Source: Amycolatopsis sp. MtRt-6 | Lineage (GTDB): Bacteria > Actinomycetota > Actinomycetes > Mycobacteriales > Pseudonocardiaceae | Length of the DNA: 64,000 bases | NCBI RefSeq assembly: GCF_017308975.1 | Contig: NZ_JADWPD010000005.1 | Coordinates: forward strand, 233,264 to 297,263 | Direction of reading: 5' to 3' | Shown here: positions 26,780 through 35,169 of the stretch, piece by piece | Numbering within the stretch: the first letter of the stretch is position 1 | How the letters are laid out: each line of letters begins with the position of its first letter | Position numbers and translations under genes: made by a program | Notes under the pieces: model-generated | The model's database searches: none | The model's input: only the letters and a program-made list of their open reading frames with translations | What the model was told of the DNA's origin: nothing

Positions 26780-27819
26780 CCGCAGCGATCCAGGCACAGC
26801 CCGACGAGCGCGTCGCCAAGAAGGGGCTGATGGACCGCCTGGTCGTCCGCCCCGAAATCGGCGCGCTCCTCGGCGCGGTGCTGGTCTTCGTCTTCTTCTC
26901 CGTCGTCACCGGCCAGTTCCTCAGCCCGCTGGGCGTGGCGACCTGGCTCGACGACTCCTCGACGCTGGGCATCATGGCCGTCGTGGTCGCGCTGCTCATG
27001 GTCGGCGGCGAGTTCGACCTGTCGGCGGGCGTGCTGACGGCGTCGACGTCGCTGGTCACCGCGATCCTGGCGACGCAGGCGGGCTGGAACGTCTGGCTGG
27101 CGCTGCTGGCCTCGCTGGCCTTCGCGCTCGGCGTCGGCGCGTTCAACGGCTGGCTGGTCATGAAGACCGGGCTGCCCAGCTTCATCGTCACGCTGGGGTC
27201 GTTCCTGGCCCTGCAGGGGCTCAACCTCGGCGTGACGCGGCTGGTCACCAACACCGTCCAGGTCTCCGGCATGCGCTCGACCAGCGGCTACGAGTCGGCC
27301 GGCGCCCTGTTCGCCTCGACGTTCGACATCGGCGGCACGGAGTTCCAGTCCTCGATCGTCTGGTGGATCGTCGTGACGGCGATCGCCGCGTGGCTGCTCG
27401 TGCGCACCCGCTTCGGCAACTGGATCTTCGCGGTCGGCGGGTCGCAGGTGTCGGCCCGCTCGGTCGGCGTGCCCGTGGTGCGCACGAAGATCCTGCTGTT
27501 CATGGGCACCGCGCTCGGCGCGTGGCTGGTCGGCTCGATCAACATCCTGCGCTTCGCCAGCGTGCAGGCCAACCAGGGCATCGGGCTGGAGTTCCAGTAC
27601 ATCATCGCGGCGGTGATCGGCGGCTGCCTGCTCACCGGCGGGTTCGGCTCGGCGGTGGGCGCGGCGATCGGCGCGCTGATCTTCGGCATGGCGCGCCAGG
27701 GCATCGTGTTCGCGCAGTGGAACAGCGACTGGTTCATGCTGTTCCTCGGCGTCATGCTGCTGGCCGCGGTCCTGGTGAACAACGCCTTCCGGCGCCGCGC
27801 GGAGAGGGTACGCCGATGA
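26776..27819 (+). CDS. CUT2-type ABC transporter permease
   Basis: A 347-aa permease of the RbsC family with about nine or ten TM helices. The typical segment [19 protein letters not shown] corresponds to the conserved GGIDLSVGS region of ribose-type permeases, and FLLTGG-like [15 protein letters not shown] occurs near the end. It starts with ATG in an ATGA overlap with the binding-protein gene and ends in another ATGA overlap with the ATPase gene. It should form a homodimeric channel for inositol import. Confidence 0.93.
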   Translation: MTAAIQAQPDERVAKKGLMDRLVVRPEIGALLGAVLVFVFFSVVTGQFLSPLGVATWLDDSSTLGIMAVVVALLMVGGEFDLSAGVLTASTSLVTAILATQAGWNVWLALLASLAFALGVGAFNGWLVMKTGLPSFIVTLGSFLALQGLNLGVTRLVTNTVQVSGMRSTSGYESAGALFASTFDIGGTEFQSSIVWWIVVTAIAAWLLVRTRFGNWIFAVGGSQVSARSVGVPVVRTKILLFMGTALGAWLVGSINILRFASVQANQGIGLEFQYIIAAVIGGCLLTGGFGSAVGAAIGALIFGMARQGIVFAQWNSDWFMLFLGVMLLAAVLVNNAFRRRAERVRR

Positions 27820-28595
27820 GCTTGCTGGAAGTGAAGGACATCGGGAAGACGTACGGCAGCGTCATCGCGCTACGCGATGTGTCCACTGTGGTCAACGCCG
27901 GCGAGGTCACCTGCGTGCTCGGCGACAACGGCGCCGGGAAGTCCACGCTGATCAAGATCCTGGCCGGCGTGCACCAGCACGACCGCGGCGAGTTCCTCGT
28001 CGAGGGCGAGCCGGTCAGGTTCGCTTCGCCGCGCGAGGCCCTGGATCGCGGCATCGCGACCGTGTACCAGGACCTCGCCGTGGTGCCGCTGATGAGCGTC
28101 TGGCGCAACTTCTTCCTCGGCTCCGAGCCGACGACGGGGTTCGGGCCGTTCAAGATGCTCGACCGCAAGAAGGGCCGCGAGACGACGAAGAAGGCGTTGT
28201 CCGACATGGGCATCGACCTTCGCGACGTCGAGCAGCCGGTCGGGACGCTGTCCGGCGGTGAACGTCAGTGCGTCGCGATCGCCCGCGCGGTGTACTTCGG
28301 CGCGAAGGTGCTGATCCTCGACGAGCCGACGGCGGCACTCGGCGTCAAGCAGGCCGGGGTGGTGCTGAAGTACGTCGCCCAGGCCCGGGACCGCGGGCTC
28401 GGCGTCGTGCTGATCACGCACAACCCACACCACGCCTATCCGGTGGCCGACCGGTTCCTGCTGCTCAAGCGGGGTGCCGCGCTCGGGCACTACGAGAAGT
28501 CCGAGATCGACATCGGCGAGCTGACCCGGCAGATGGCGGGCGGGGCCGAACTGGAAGCCCTCGAACACGAGCTGCGGCAGGTGGAGAAGAAGTGA
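27816..28595 (+). CDS. CUT2-type ABC transporter ATPase (single domain)
   Basis: A 259-aa ATPase: Walker [11 protein letters not shown]-loop TVYQDLAVV, signature LSGGERQ, Walker [13 protein letters not shown] and switch His in VLITHNP. Ribose-type importers usually have a fused double ATPase of about 500 aa. Here one domain stands alone, as in the FrcA-like subgroup, and would act as a dimer. An imperfect copy of the STVD palindrome lies near residue 22 (VSTVVN). Confidence 0.93.
   Translation: MSLLEVKDIGKTYGSVIALRDVSTVVNAGEVTCVLGDNGAGKSTLIKILAGVHQHDRGEFLVEGEPVRFASPREALDRGIATVYQDLAVVPLMSVWRNFFLGSEPTTGFGPFKMLDRKKGRETTKKALSDMGIDLRDVEQPVGTLSGGERQCVAIARAVYFGAKVLILDEPTAALGVKQAGVVLKYVAQARDRGLGVVLITHNPHHAYPVADRFLLLKRGAALGHYEKSEIDIGELTRQMAGGAELEALEHELRQVEKK
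27881..27893. repeat. Palindrome copy with one mismatch (GTCCACTGTGGTC)
   Basis: Twelve of thirteen bases match, in the ABC ATPase gene. It is read as Ser-Thr-Val-Val in the common frame. Confidence 0.7.
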
Positions 28596-28629
28596 GTCCC
28601 GCCGACGCACTCTTTCCCGCGGAGGCGGC

Positions 28630-29559
28630 ATGACCATTGAGGCACTGACGATCGGCCGGGTGGGGGTGGATCTGTACCCCGAGCAGAGCGGCGTGCCCCT
28701 GGCCGGGGTCAGCACGTTCGCCAAGTCGCTCGGCGGCACCGCGACCAACGTCGCGGTCGCCGCCGCGCGGCTCGGCCGGCGCACGGCGGTGCTCACCAAG
28801 GTCGGCCCGGACGGCTTCGGCGACTACGTCCGGCAGGCCCTCGACGGCTTCGGCGTCTCGCCGGAGTTCGTGGGCACCTCGCCGGACCTGCAGACACCGG
28901 TGGTGTTCTGCGAGCTGAACCCGCCCGCGGACCCGCCGCTGCTGTTCTACCGCTCCCCCATCGCCCCCGACCTCACGCTCACCGACGAAGACGTGCCGTG
29001 GGACGTCGTCGCATCGGTGCCGCTGCTGTGGGTCACCGGCACCGGCGTGTCCGTCGAACCGGCGCGGGCGACCCAGCGGAAGATCCTCGAGGCCCGCGGC
29101 CGGCGCGAGCACACCGTCCTGGACCTCGACTACCGGCCGATGTTCTGGCCATCGGTCGAGCAGGCCCGCGCCGAGATCGGCGGGATGCTCGACCACGTCA
29201 CGGTCGCCGTCGGCAACCGCACGGAGGTGGAGGTCGCCGTCGGCACCGCGGACCCGGACACGGCCGCCGACCGGATGCTGGAGCGCGGGCTGCGCCTGGC
29301 GGTGATCAAGAAGGGCGCCGAAGGTGTGCTGGTGGCGACCCCGGACGGCCGCTGGACGGTGTCACCCCGGCGCGTCGAGGTCGTCTGCGGCCTCGGGGCG
29401 GGTGACGGCTTCGGCGGTGCCCTGATCCACGGTCTGCTGTCGGGCTGGGACCCGGTCCGCATCGCGGAGTACGCGAACGCCGCGGGCGCGCTCGTCGCGT
29501 CCCGGCTGGCCTGCGCCGACGCGATGCCGACCGCGGGGGAGATCGAGGAGCTGCTGTGA
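28630..29559 (+). CDS. iolC: 5-dehydro-2-deoxygluconokinase (PfkB family)
   Basis: Phosphorylates 5-dehydro-2-deoxy-D-gluconate in inositol catabolism. The 309-aa PfkB kinase shows the N-terminal GGTATNVAVAAARLG motif and the C-terminal GAGDGFGGALIHGLLSG with the catalytic Asp. GGAGG lies just upstream of the ATG. The stop overlaps the next gene as GTGA. PfkB kinases vary in substrate, but IolC fits the neighbours best. Confidence 0.9.
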   Translation: MTIEALTIGRVGVDLYPEQSGVPLAGVSTFAKSLGGTATNVAVAAARLGRRTAVLTKVGPDGFGDYVRQALDGFGVSPEFVGTSPDLQTPVVFCELNPPADPPLLFYRSPIAPDLTLTDEDVPWDVVASVPLLWVTGTGVSVEPARATQRKILEARGRREHTVLDLDYRPMFWPSVEQARAEIGGMLDHVTVAVGNRTEVEVAVGTADPDTAADRMLERGLRLAVIKKGAEGVLVATPDGRWTVSPRRVEVVCGLGAGDGFGGALIHGLLSGWDPVRIAEYANAAGALVASRLACADAMPTAGEIEELL

Positions 29560-30275
29560 TCCTCACGGACGAACGCTGGCAGAAGCTCCTGGCGGTCCGC
29601 GCCACGAACCCGGGTGCGGTCCGGCAGGCGTACGCGACCCGCAAACGGCGTCCGCAGCTGCTGTCCGACCAGGGCACGCTGTTCCTGATCGCCGCCGACC
29701 ACGGTGCCGGCGACGACCGGCGGGCGCTGCTGGAGCGACTGCTCGTCGCGCTGGCGGACCCGGCCGTCGACGGCGTCATCGGCACCCCGGACATCGTCGA
29801 GGAACTGCTCCTGCTCGGCGCGCTGCACGACAAGGTCGTCTTCGGGTCGATGAACCCCGGCGACGGGTTCACCGGCTACGACGCCCGCACGCTGGTCGAC
29901 TGCGGCCTCGACGGCGGCAAGCTGCGCCTGGCCGGCGCCGCCCCCAACCTGCAGGCCTGCGCCGACGCCGTCACCGAGCTGGCCGCGTACGGCCTGGTCG
30001 CCATGATCGAGCTGCCGGAGGCCCCGGCGCGGGCGGTCACCGTCGCGGCCGGCCTCGGGACGACGTCGGCGCACACCTGGCTGAAGCTGCCGTCCACCAT
30101 TTCCGCCGCCGTCCTGGGCGCCACGACGCTGCCGGTGGTGCTCGACGGCGTGCCACCGGACCGGATGCTGTCGCACCCGGTCGTCCGCGGCCTGGTCATG
30201 GGCCCCACCCAGCTCGGCGGAAATGCCGAGGCTGCCGTCGAAGCCGCCGCGAAGATACTGGAGGCCGCGAAGTGA
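29556..30275 (+). CDS. Class I aldolase-like TIM barrel (Cgl0158-type), candidate IolJ substitute
   Basis: A 239-aa barrel protein with FLIAADHGAG at the start and VFGSMNPGDGF, HTWLKLPST (candidate Schiff-base Lys) and VLDGVPPDRM. It resembles the Cgl0158-type proteins encoded in the Corynebacterium glutamicum inositol cluster, which I know only in general terms. No iolJ is visible here, so it may cleave 6-phospho-5-dehydro-2-deoxygluconate to dihydroxyacetone phosphate and malonate semialdehyde; that is inference. It overlaps both neighbours as GTGA. Confidence 0.75.
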   Translation: MILTDERWQKLLAVRATNPGAVRQAYATRKRRPQLLSDQGTLFLIAADHGAGDDRRALLERLLVALADPAVDGVIGTPDIVEELLLLGALHDKVVFGSMNPGDGFTGYDARTLVDCGLDGGKLRLAGAAPNLQACADAVTELAAYGLVAMIELPEAPARAVTVAAGLGTTSAHTWLKLPSTISAAVLGATTLPVVLDGVPPDRMLSHPVVRGLVMGPTQLGGNAEAAVEAAAKILEAAK

Positions 30276-31162
30276 GCAAGCTGCACCGTCCACTCGGGAC
30301 ACTGTCCGACGACGCCGACCCGGTCCGGCTGACCCCGGACACCGCGGGCTGGCGGTACTCCGGGCTGCGGGTGCTGTCCCTGGCTCCCGGCGAGACGCGG
30401 ATCCTGCACACCGGCGAGTTCGAGGCGTTCGTGCTGCCCCTGGCCGGTTCCGCGACCGTCCGGGTCGACGGCGAGGTCTTCGCACTCCGCGGCCGCGACT
30501 CGGTCTTCACGCGGGTGACGGACTTCGCGTACGTGCCTCGGGAGGCCGAAGTCGAGTTGTCGACAACGGACGGCCTCGAGGTCGCGCTGCCGATGGCGCG
30601 CTGCACCCGGCGTCTCGACCCCAAGTACGGACCGGCGGAGAACGTGCCGGTCGAGGTGCGCGGCGCCGGCCAGGCCACGCGGCAGGTGACCAACTTCGGC
30701 GTGCCCGGCGTGTGGGACCACGCCGACAAGCTCAACGCGTGCGAGCTGATCACCCCGGGCGGCAACTGGTCGTCCTACCCGCCGCACAAGCACGACGAAG
30801 CGACCGAGTGCGAGGTCGTCAACGAGGAGATCTACTACTTCCGCATCGCCGGCCGCGACGGCGTGACGCCGTCCCGCGAGGGCTTCGGCCTGCACCGGAC
30901 GTACACGAGCGACGGCGAGCTGGACGAGGACGTCGCCGTGCGCGACCACGACGTCTTCCTCATCCCGCGCGGCTACCACGGGCCGTGCGTGGCCGCGCCG
31001 GGCTACCCGATGTACTACCTGAACGTCCTGGCCGGACCGGCCGACGAGCGGTCCATGGCGTTCTGCGACGACCCGGCGCACGGCTGGGTCCGCGACACGT
31101 GGGCAACGCAGGAACTCGACCCGCGGTGTCCGGTCACGAGTCACGAAGGGCGTATTCAGTGA
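30272..31162 (+). CDS. iolB: 5-deoxy-glucuronate isomerase
   Basis: Isomerises 5-deoxy-D-glucuronate to 5-dehydro-2-deoxygluconate. The 296-aa bicupin has the diagnostic metal-binding stretch GGNWSSYPPHKHDE with a downstream EEIYYFRI Glu and FLIPRGYHGP His. Length and motif order match the IolB family. It starts with GTG in a GTGA overlap and ends in a GTGA overlap with iolD. Confidence 0.96.
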   Translation: MSKLHRPLGTLSDDADPVRLTPDTAGWRYSGLRVLSLAPGETRILHTGEFEAFVLPLAGSATVRVDGEVFALRGRDSVFTRVTDFAYVPREAEVELSTTDGLEVALPMARCTRRLDPKYGPAENVPVEVRGAGQATRQVTNFGVPGVWDHADKLNACELITPGGNWSSYPPHKHDEATECEVVNEEIYYFRIAGRDGVTPSREGFGLHRTYTSDGELDEDVAVRDHDVFLIPRGYHGPCVAAPGYPMYYLNVLAGPADERSMAFCDDPAHGWVRDTWATQELDPRCPVTSHEGRIQ

Positions 31163-32994
31163 AGCTGACGACGGCTCAGGCGCTGGTCCGCTGGATCCTC
31201 GCCCAGCGCTCGGAAACCCTCGACGGCCGCGAAGTCCCGCTGTTCCCCGGCGTGTTCGCGATCTTCGGGCACGGCAACGTCCTCGGTCTCGGCACCGCGC
31301 TGGAAGAACACCGCGGCGACATCCCGGTGTGGCGCGGGCACACCGAGCAGGGCATGGCGCTGGCCGCGGTCGGGTACGCGAAGGCCACGCACCGGCGGCA
31401 GGTCGGCGTCGTGACGTCGTCGATCGGGCCGGGCGCGCTGAACATGGTCACCGCGGCCGGCGTCGCCCACGCGAACCGGCTGCCGGTGCTGCTGCTGCCG
31501 GGCGACACGTTCACCAACCGGGCGCCGGACCCGGTGCTGCAGCAGATCGAGCCGTTCGGCGACGCGACCGCGACGGTCAACGACGCCTTCCGCGCGGTCT
31601 CGCGTTACTTCGACCGGATCACCAGGCCCGAACAGCTGATCTCGACGCTGCCGCAGGTCGCGCGGGTGCTCACGGACCCGGCCGACGCCGGGCCGGTGAC
31701 CCTCGCGCTGCCGCAGGACGTCCAGGCGGAGACGTACGACTTCCCGGAGGCGCTGTTCGAGCCGGTGACGCACCGGCCGCCGCGCCCACGCCCGGACCGC
31801 CGGTCGGTCACCGAGGCGGCCGGGGTGCTGCGTGCGGCGAAGCGGCCGCTGCTGGTGCTCGGCGGCGGCGTCCGGTACTCGGGCGCCGGAAAGCGCGCGC
31901 TGGAGTTCGCGGAACGACACGGAATCCCGCTCGTGGAGACGACGGCGGGCCGCACGCTGGTGCCGCACGAACACCCGCTGCACGCCGGGCCGCTGGGCAT
32001 CGCCGGTTCGACGTCGGCGAACGTCGTCGCGGCGGCCGCGGACGTCGTGTTCGCGGTCGGGACGCGGCTGCAGGACTTCACGACGGCGTCCTGGACGGTC
32101 TTCTCCCCCGACGTCCGGCTGGTGTCGCTCAACGCGGCCCGGTTCGACGCGGTCAAGCACGGCGCGCTCTCGGTGGTCGGGGACGCCGACGCGGGGCTGG
32201 CTGATCTCGCCGCCCAGCTGGAGAGCTGGCGGGTCGACACGGACTGGACGTCACGCGCCGCGGCCGAGCGGGCTTCCTGGGACGCGCACATCGACTCGCT
32301 GCGTTCGCCGGCGGCGGAGGTTCCTTCCTACGCGCAGGTCGTCGGGGTGGTCAACGACCTTTCCGCCGCCGACGACTACGTGATGACGGCGTCGGGCGGA
32401 CTGCCGGGTGAGCTGATCGGCGGCTGGCGTGGGTCCGGTTCGGTCTCGATGGACGTCGAGTACGGGTTTTCCTGCATGGGGTACGAGCTGTCCGGCGCGT
32501 GGGGCGCCGCGATCGCCCACCCGGGCCTGGTCACGACGCTGCTGGGCGACGGCTCGTACCTGATGCTGAACTCGGAGCTGTTCTCGGCCGCGTTCGCCGG
32601 TCACCCGTTCGTCGCCGTGGTCTGCGACAACGACGGGTACGCCGTCATCGCGCGACTGCAGGAAGGCCAGGGCGGGAAGCCGTTCAACAACTTCTACGCC
32701 GACTGCACGACTTCGCACGCTTCGCCGCCGCGGGTCGACTTCGCGCGCCACGCGGAGTCACTGGGCTGCGTGGTGTTCACCGCGTCCACTGTGGACTCTC
32801 TGCGTGCGGCGTACGCGTCGGCTCGCGAAGCCGCTGTCTCGGAGCAGCGTCCGGCAGTGGTCGTGGTGAAGACGCAGCCGTCGAGCTGGACCGAGGCCGG
32901 GGCGTGGTGGGAGGTCGGTGTGCCCGAGCACCTGTCCGGGCGCGACGGCTACGAGCGCGGGAAGGGCGGCCAGGTGCGTTACCTCGGGTCCTGA
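31159..32994 (+). CDS. iolD: 3D-(3,5/4)-trihydroxycyclohexane-1,2-dione hydrolase
   Basis: ThDP-dependent ring-opening enzyme of inositol catabolism. The 611-aa protein starts VKLTTAQALVRWILAQRSE and contains the catalytic-Glu region VWRGHTEQGMALAAVGYA, a central domain, and the ThDP-binding segment LLGDGSYLMLNSELFSA. One exact GTCCACTGTGGAC copy lies near the C-terminus. Its last 16 bases overlap the 3-prime end of the convergent propeller gene. It is the last gene of the forward iol operon; iolA and iolJ are not in the window. Confidence 0.95.
   Translation: MKLTTAQALVRWILAQRSETLDGREVPLFPGVFAIFGHGNVLGLGTALEEHRGDIPVWRGHTEQGMALAAVGYAKATHRRQVGVVTSSIGPGALNMVTAAGVAHANRLPVLLLPGDTFTNRAPDPVLQQIEPFGDATATVNDAFRAVSRYFDRITRPEQLISTLPQVARVLTDPADAGPVTLALPQDVQAETYDFPEALFEPVTHRPPRPRPDRRSVTEAAGVLRAAKRPLLVLGGGVRYSGAGKRALEFAERHGIPLVETTAGRTLVPHEHPLHAGPLGIAGSTSANVVAAAADVVFAVGTRLQDFTTASWTVFSPDVRLVSLNAARFDAVKHGALSVVGDADAGLADLAAQLESWRVDTDWTSRAAAERASWDAHIDSLRSPAAEVPSYAQVVGVVNDLSAADDYVMTASGGLPGELIGGWRGSGSVSMDVEYGFSCMGYELSGAWGAAIAHPGLVTTLLGDGSYLMLNSELFSAAFAGHPFVAVVCDNDGYAVIARLQEGQGGKPFNNFYADCTTSHASPPRVDFARHAESLGCVVFTASTVDSLRAAYASAREAAVSEQRPAVVVVKTQPSSWTEAGAWWEVGVPEHLSGRDGYERGKGGQVRYLGS
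32784..32796. repeat. Palindrome GTCCACTGTGGAC, copy 5 (exact)
   Basis: Exact copy inside iolD, read on the plus strand as Ser-Thr-Val-Asp (ASTVDSL). Confidence 0.9.
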
Positions 32995-33932
32995 GTGACG
33001 GCCGGCGACGCCGCCCCGGCCACCACCTGCCGGGGCGCGCCGGAGCCGTCCGCCGCGACGGCCCAGACGGCGTTCTCCAGCCCGTACAGGATGGTCCGGT
33101 CGTCCTGCCAGAGGGCCTGGTCGTCGACGCTGCGGGTCTCGGCTGGTTCGGTCTCCTTCAGCGTCCCGAGGTCCAGCACGGACAGCCGCCAGACGCCGTC
33201 GGCGACCTTCTTCTTGAAGGCGACCCGCTTGCCGTCCGGGGACAGCGACGGGCATTCGACGTTCTCGCGGAGGGTCCTGCCCCGGTAGCGGCCGTAGTCG
33301 GCCTCGACGAGGTACGTCTTGCCCTTGCTGCCGAGGGTGGCGTAGAAGCGGTTGCCGTCGGGGGCGAAGGTGATGCCCCAGTAGTTGACGTCGTGCGCGA
33401 AGTACCGCTTGCCCTCGACGAACACCGGAAGTTCTTCGATCGTCTTGACCAGCCGTCCGGTCTCGACCTCGTAGAGCCCGGCGCGGGTCGAGAAACCGGT
33501 CTGCGCGTACGAGTCACCCGTGACGAACAGCGTCCAGTAGACGCGCTTGCCGTCCGGGGAGACGCGTGCGCGGCTCGGCGTGCCAGGCAGGGTTTCGGTG
33601 TGGCGGACGGCGAGGTGGTCGTCGAGGACGAGGACGTCGGTGATCGCCGGGAGCGTGCCGGGCCGGACCGCCAGGCACACCGCCGTCTGCTTCGCCACCG
33701 CGAACCGGTCGCACTTCAGGCCGCTGAGCTGCGGTTTCCGGTCAGCCAGGCCGAGCGGGACGGCGCCGACGCGGCCGGTGGCGGTGTCGCGGAACAGCAG
33801 CTGTCCCGGGGCGAGGGTGACCGCGGCGGCGGGTTCGGCGTCCGCCGTGCCGTGGCGGGCACTGACCGTGTAGGTGACGGCGGCGGCGACCAGGAGGGCC
33901 GTGCCGGTGAGGGCGAGGACGAGTTTCTTCAC
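32979..33932 (-). CDS. Secreted beta-propeller-like (PD40/TolB-type) protein
   Basis: A 317-aa protein with an N-terminal hydrophobic signal/anchor (KKLVLALTGTALLVAAAVTYTV) and repeated blades ending in SPDGKRVYW, APDGNRFYA and SPDGKRVAF, typical of PD40/WD40-like propellers. It probably binds a partner or ligand outside the membrane; no catalytic residues are visible. The GTG overlaps the MFS stop as GTGA, so it is the last gene of a three-gene unit. Its end overlaps iolD by 16 bp. Function unknown. Confidence 0.8.
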   Translation of the reverse strand: MKKLVLALTGTALLVAAAVTYTVSARHGTADAEPAAAVTLAPGQLLFRDTATGRVGAVPLGLADRKPQLSGLKCDRFAVAKQTAVCLAVRPGTLPAITDVLVLDDHLAVRHTETLPGTPSRARVSPDGKRVYWTLFVTGDSYAQTGFSTRAGLYEVETGRLVKTIEELPVFVEGKRYFAHDVNYWGITFAPDGNRFYATLGSKGKTYLVEADYGRYRGRTLRENVECPSLSPDGKRVAFKKKVADGVWRLSVLDLGTLKETEPAETRSVDDQALWQDDRTILYGLENAVWAVAADGSGAPRQVVAGAASPAVTQDPR

Positions 33933-35161
33933 GGGCGCACCGGTTTCGCGAAGGCGGCGGCGAGGGCGACGACGGCCAGGCAGGCCGCGGCGACGAGCAC
34001 CGCGGGCCGCAGGTCCCACAGCGTCCACGCCAGTCCGAAGAGGACGGAGGAGAGCATCCGGGCCACGGCCTGGCCCGTCTGCACCACGGCCAGCCCGGTG
34101 GCGCGCAGGCCGGCCGGGACGATCGGGCCGGCGGCGGCCATCAGGACGCCGTCGGTGGCCGCGTAGAACACACCGTGCAGGCCGAGGGCGACCACGGCGA
34201 GCCAGAGCCCGGCCTGCGGGCCGCAGAGCAGCACCAGGGCCAGGCACAGCGCCGCGTGGCCGCCGAGGAACACCGGCCAGCGGCCGACGCGGTCGGCGAG
34301 CTTGCCGAGCGGCACGGCGAGCAGCAGGTAGACCCCGGCGGTGCCGAGCGGCAGCAGCGGGAAGTACGTCGCCGCGATCTCCCAGCGCCGCTGCAGGACG
34401 AGGTAGACGAACGAGTCGCCGACCGTCACCAGGCCGAGCAGGGCCGCCCAGAGCGTCACGCGCCGGAAGTCCCGCTGCTTCAGCAGGCCGAGCGCGGCTC
34501 GGGCGGACACCGCCGCGCGGTCGACGCCGCCGGGCCGGTCGCGGACGAACAGGGTGAGCAGCAGCACGGCGATGGCGGCGACGCAGAAGCTGGTGACGAA
34601 CACGCTGTCGTAGCTGCCGAAGCTCAGCGCGAGCACCGCCATGGCGACCAGCGGGCCGAGGAAGGCGCCGACGGTGTCCATGGCCCGGTGCACCCCGAAC
34701 GACCGGCCGAGGGTGGCCGGCTCGCTGCTCAGCGAGATGAGCGCGTCACGCGGGCCGGTGCGCAGCCCTTTGCCGGTGCGGTCGGCGGCGAGGACCAGGC
34801 CGATGGCCGCGACCGAGGAACCGGCCGCGACCAGGCCGAGCTTGCACACCGCGGACAAGCCGTACCCGAACCCGGCGACGGCCTTGAGCCGCCGCCACCG
34901 GTCGGCGAGGTGCCCGCCGAGTACCCGCACGACCGCGGTGGCGCCGGCGTAGAGGCCGTCGAGCAGCCCGAACTGCAGCGGGTTGAGGCCGAGGCCGAGC
35001 ACCAGGTAGAGCGGGAGGACGGCGGTGACCATCTCCGACGAGATGTCGGTGACGAGGCTGACCATGCCGAGCGCCACCACGTTGGCGGACACCCGCTTGA
35101 GTGCCGGCTTGCGGTCGGTGCCCGATGCCAGGTCCGAGGTACGGCTTGCCGCGATGTACAT
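33929..35161 (-). CDS. Major facilitator superfamily transporter
   Basis: A 410-aa MFS protein with twelve predicted TM helices. Visible are GHLADRWRRLKAV (the loop 2-3 GxLaDRxGrr motif), RTGKGLRTGPRDALI, which is characteristic of a subgroup of uncharacterised bacterial exporters, and a second GKLADRVGRWPV. Many such proteins export drugs or metabolites; the substrate is unknown. It lies eight nt after the phosphoesterase gene and overlaps the propeller gene, so the three are probably co-transcribed. Confidence 0.88.
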   Translation of the reverse strand: MYIAASRTSDLASGTDRKPALKRVSANVVALGMVSLVTDISSEMVTAVLPLYLVLGLGLNPLQFGLLDGLYAGATAVVRVLGGHLADRWRRLKAVAGFGYGLSAVCKLGLVAAGSSVAAIGLVLAADRTGKGLRTGPRDALISLSSEPATLGRSFGVHRAMDTVGAFLGPLVAMAVLALSFGSYDSVFVTSFCVAAIAVLLLTLFVRDRPGGVDRAAVSARAALGLLKQRDFRRVTLWAALLGLVTVGDSFVYLVLQRRWEIAATYFPLLPLGTAGVYLLLAVPLGKLADRVGRWPVFLGGHAALCLALVLLCGPQAGLWLAVVALGLHGVFYAATDGVLMAAAGPIVPAGLRATGLAVVQTGQAVARMLSSVLFGLAWTLWDLRPAVLVAAACLAVVALAAAFAKPVRP

Positions 35162-35169
35162 GGCCGCGC

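Noticed and set aside
32979..32994. The 16-bp tail-to-tail overlap of iolD and the propeller gene as a sign of a misplaced stop
   Set aside because: Both frames keep their coding bias to the end, and short convergent overlaps are common in compact high-GC genomes.
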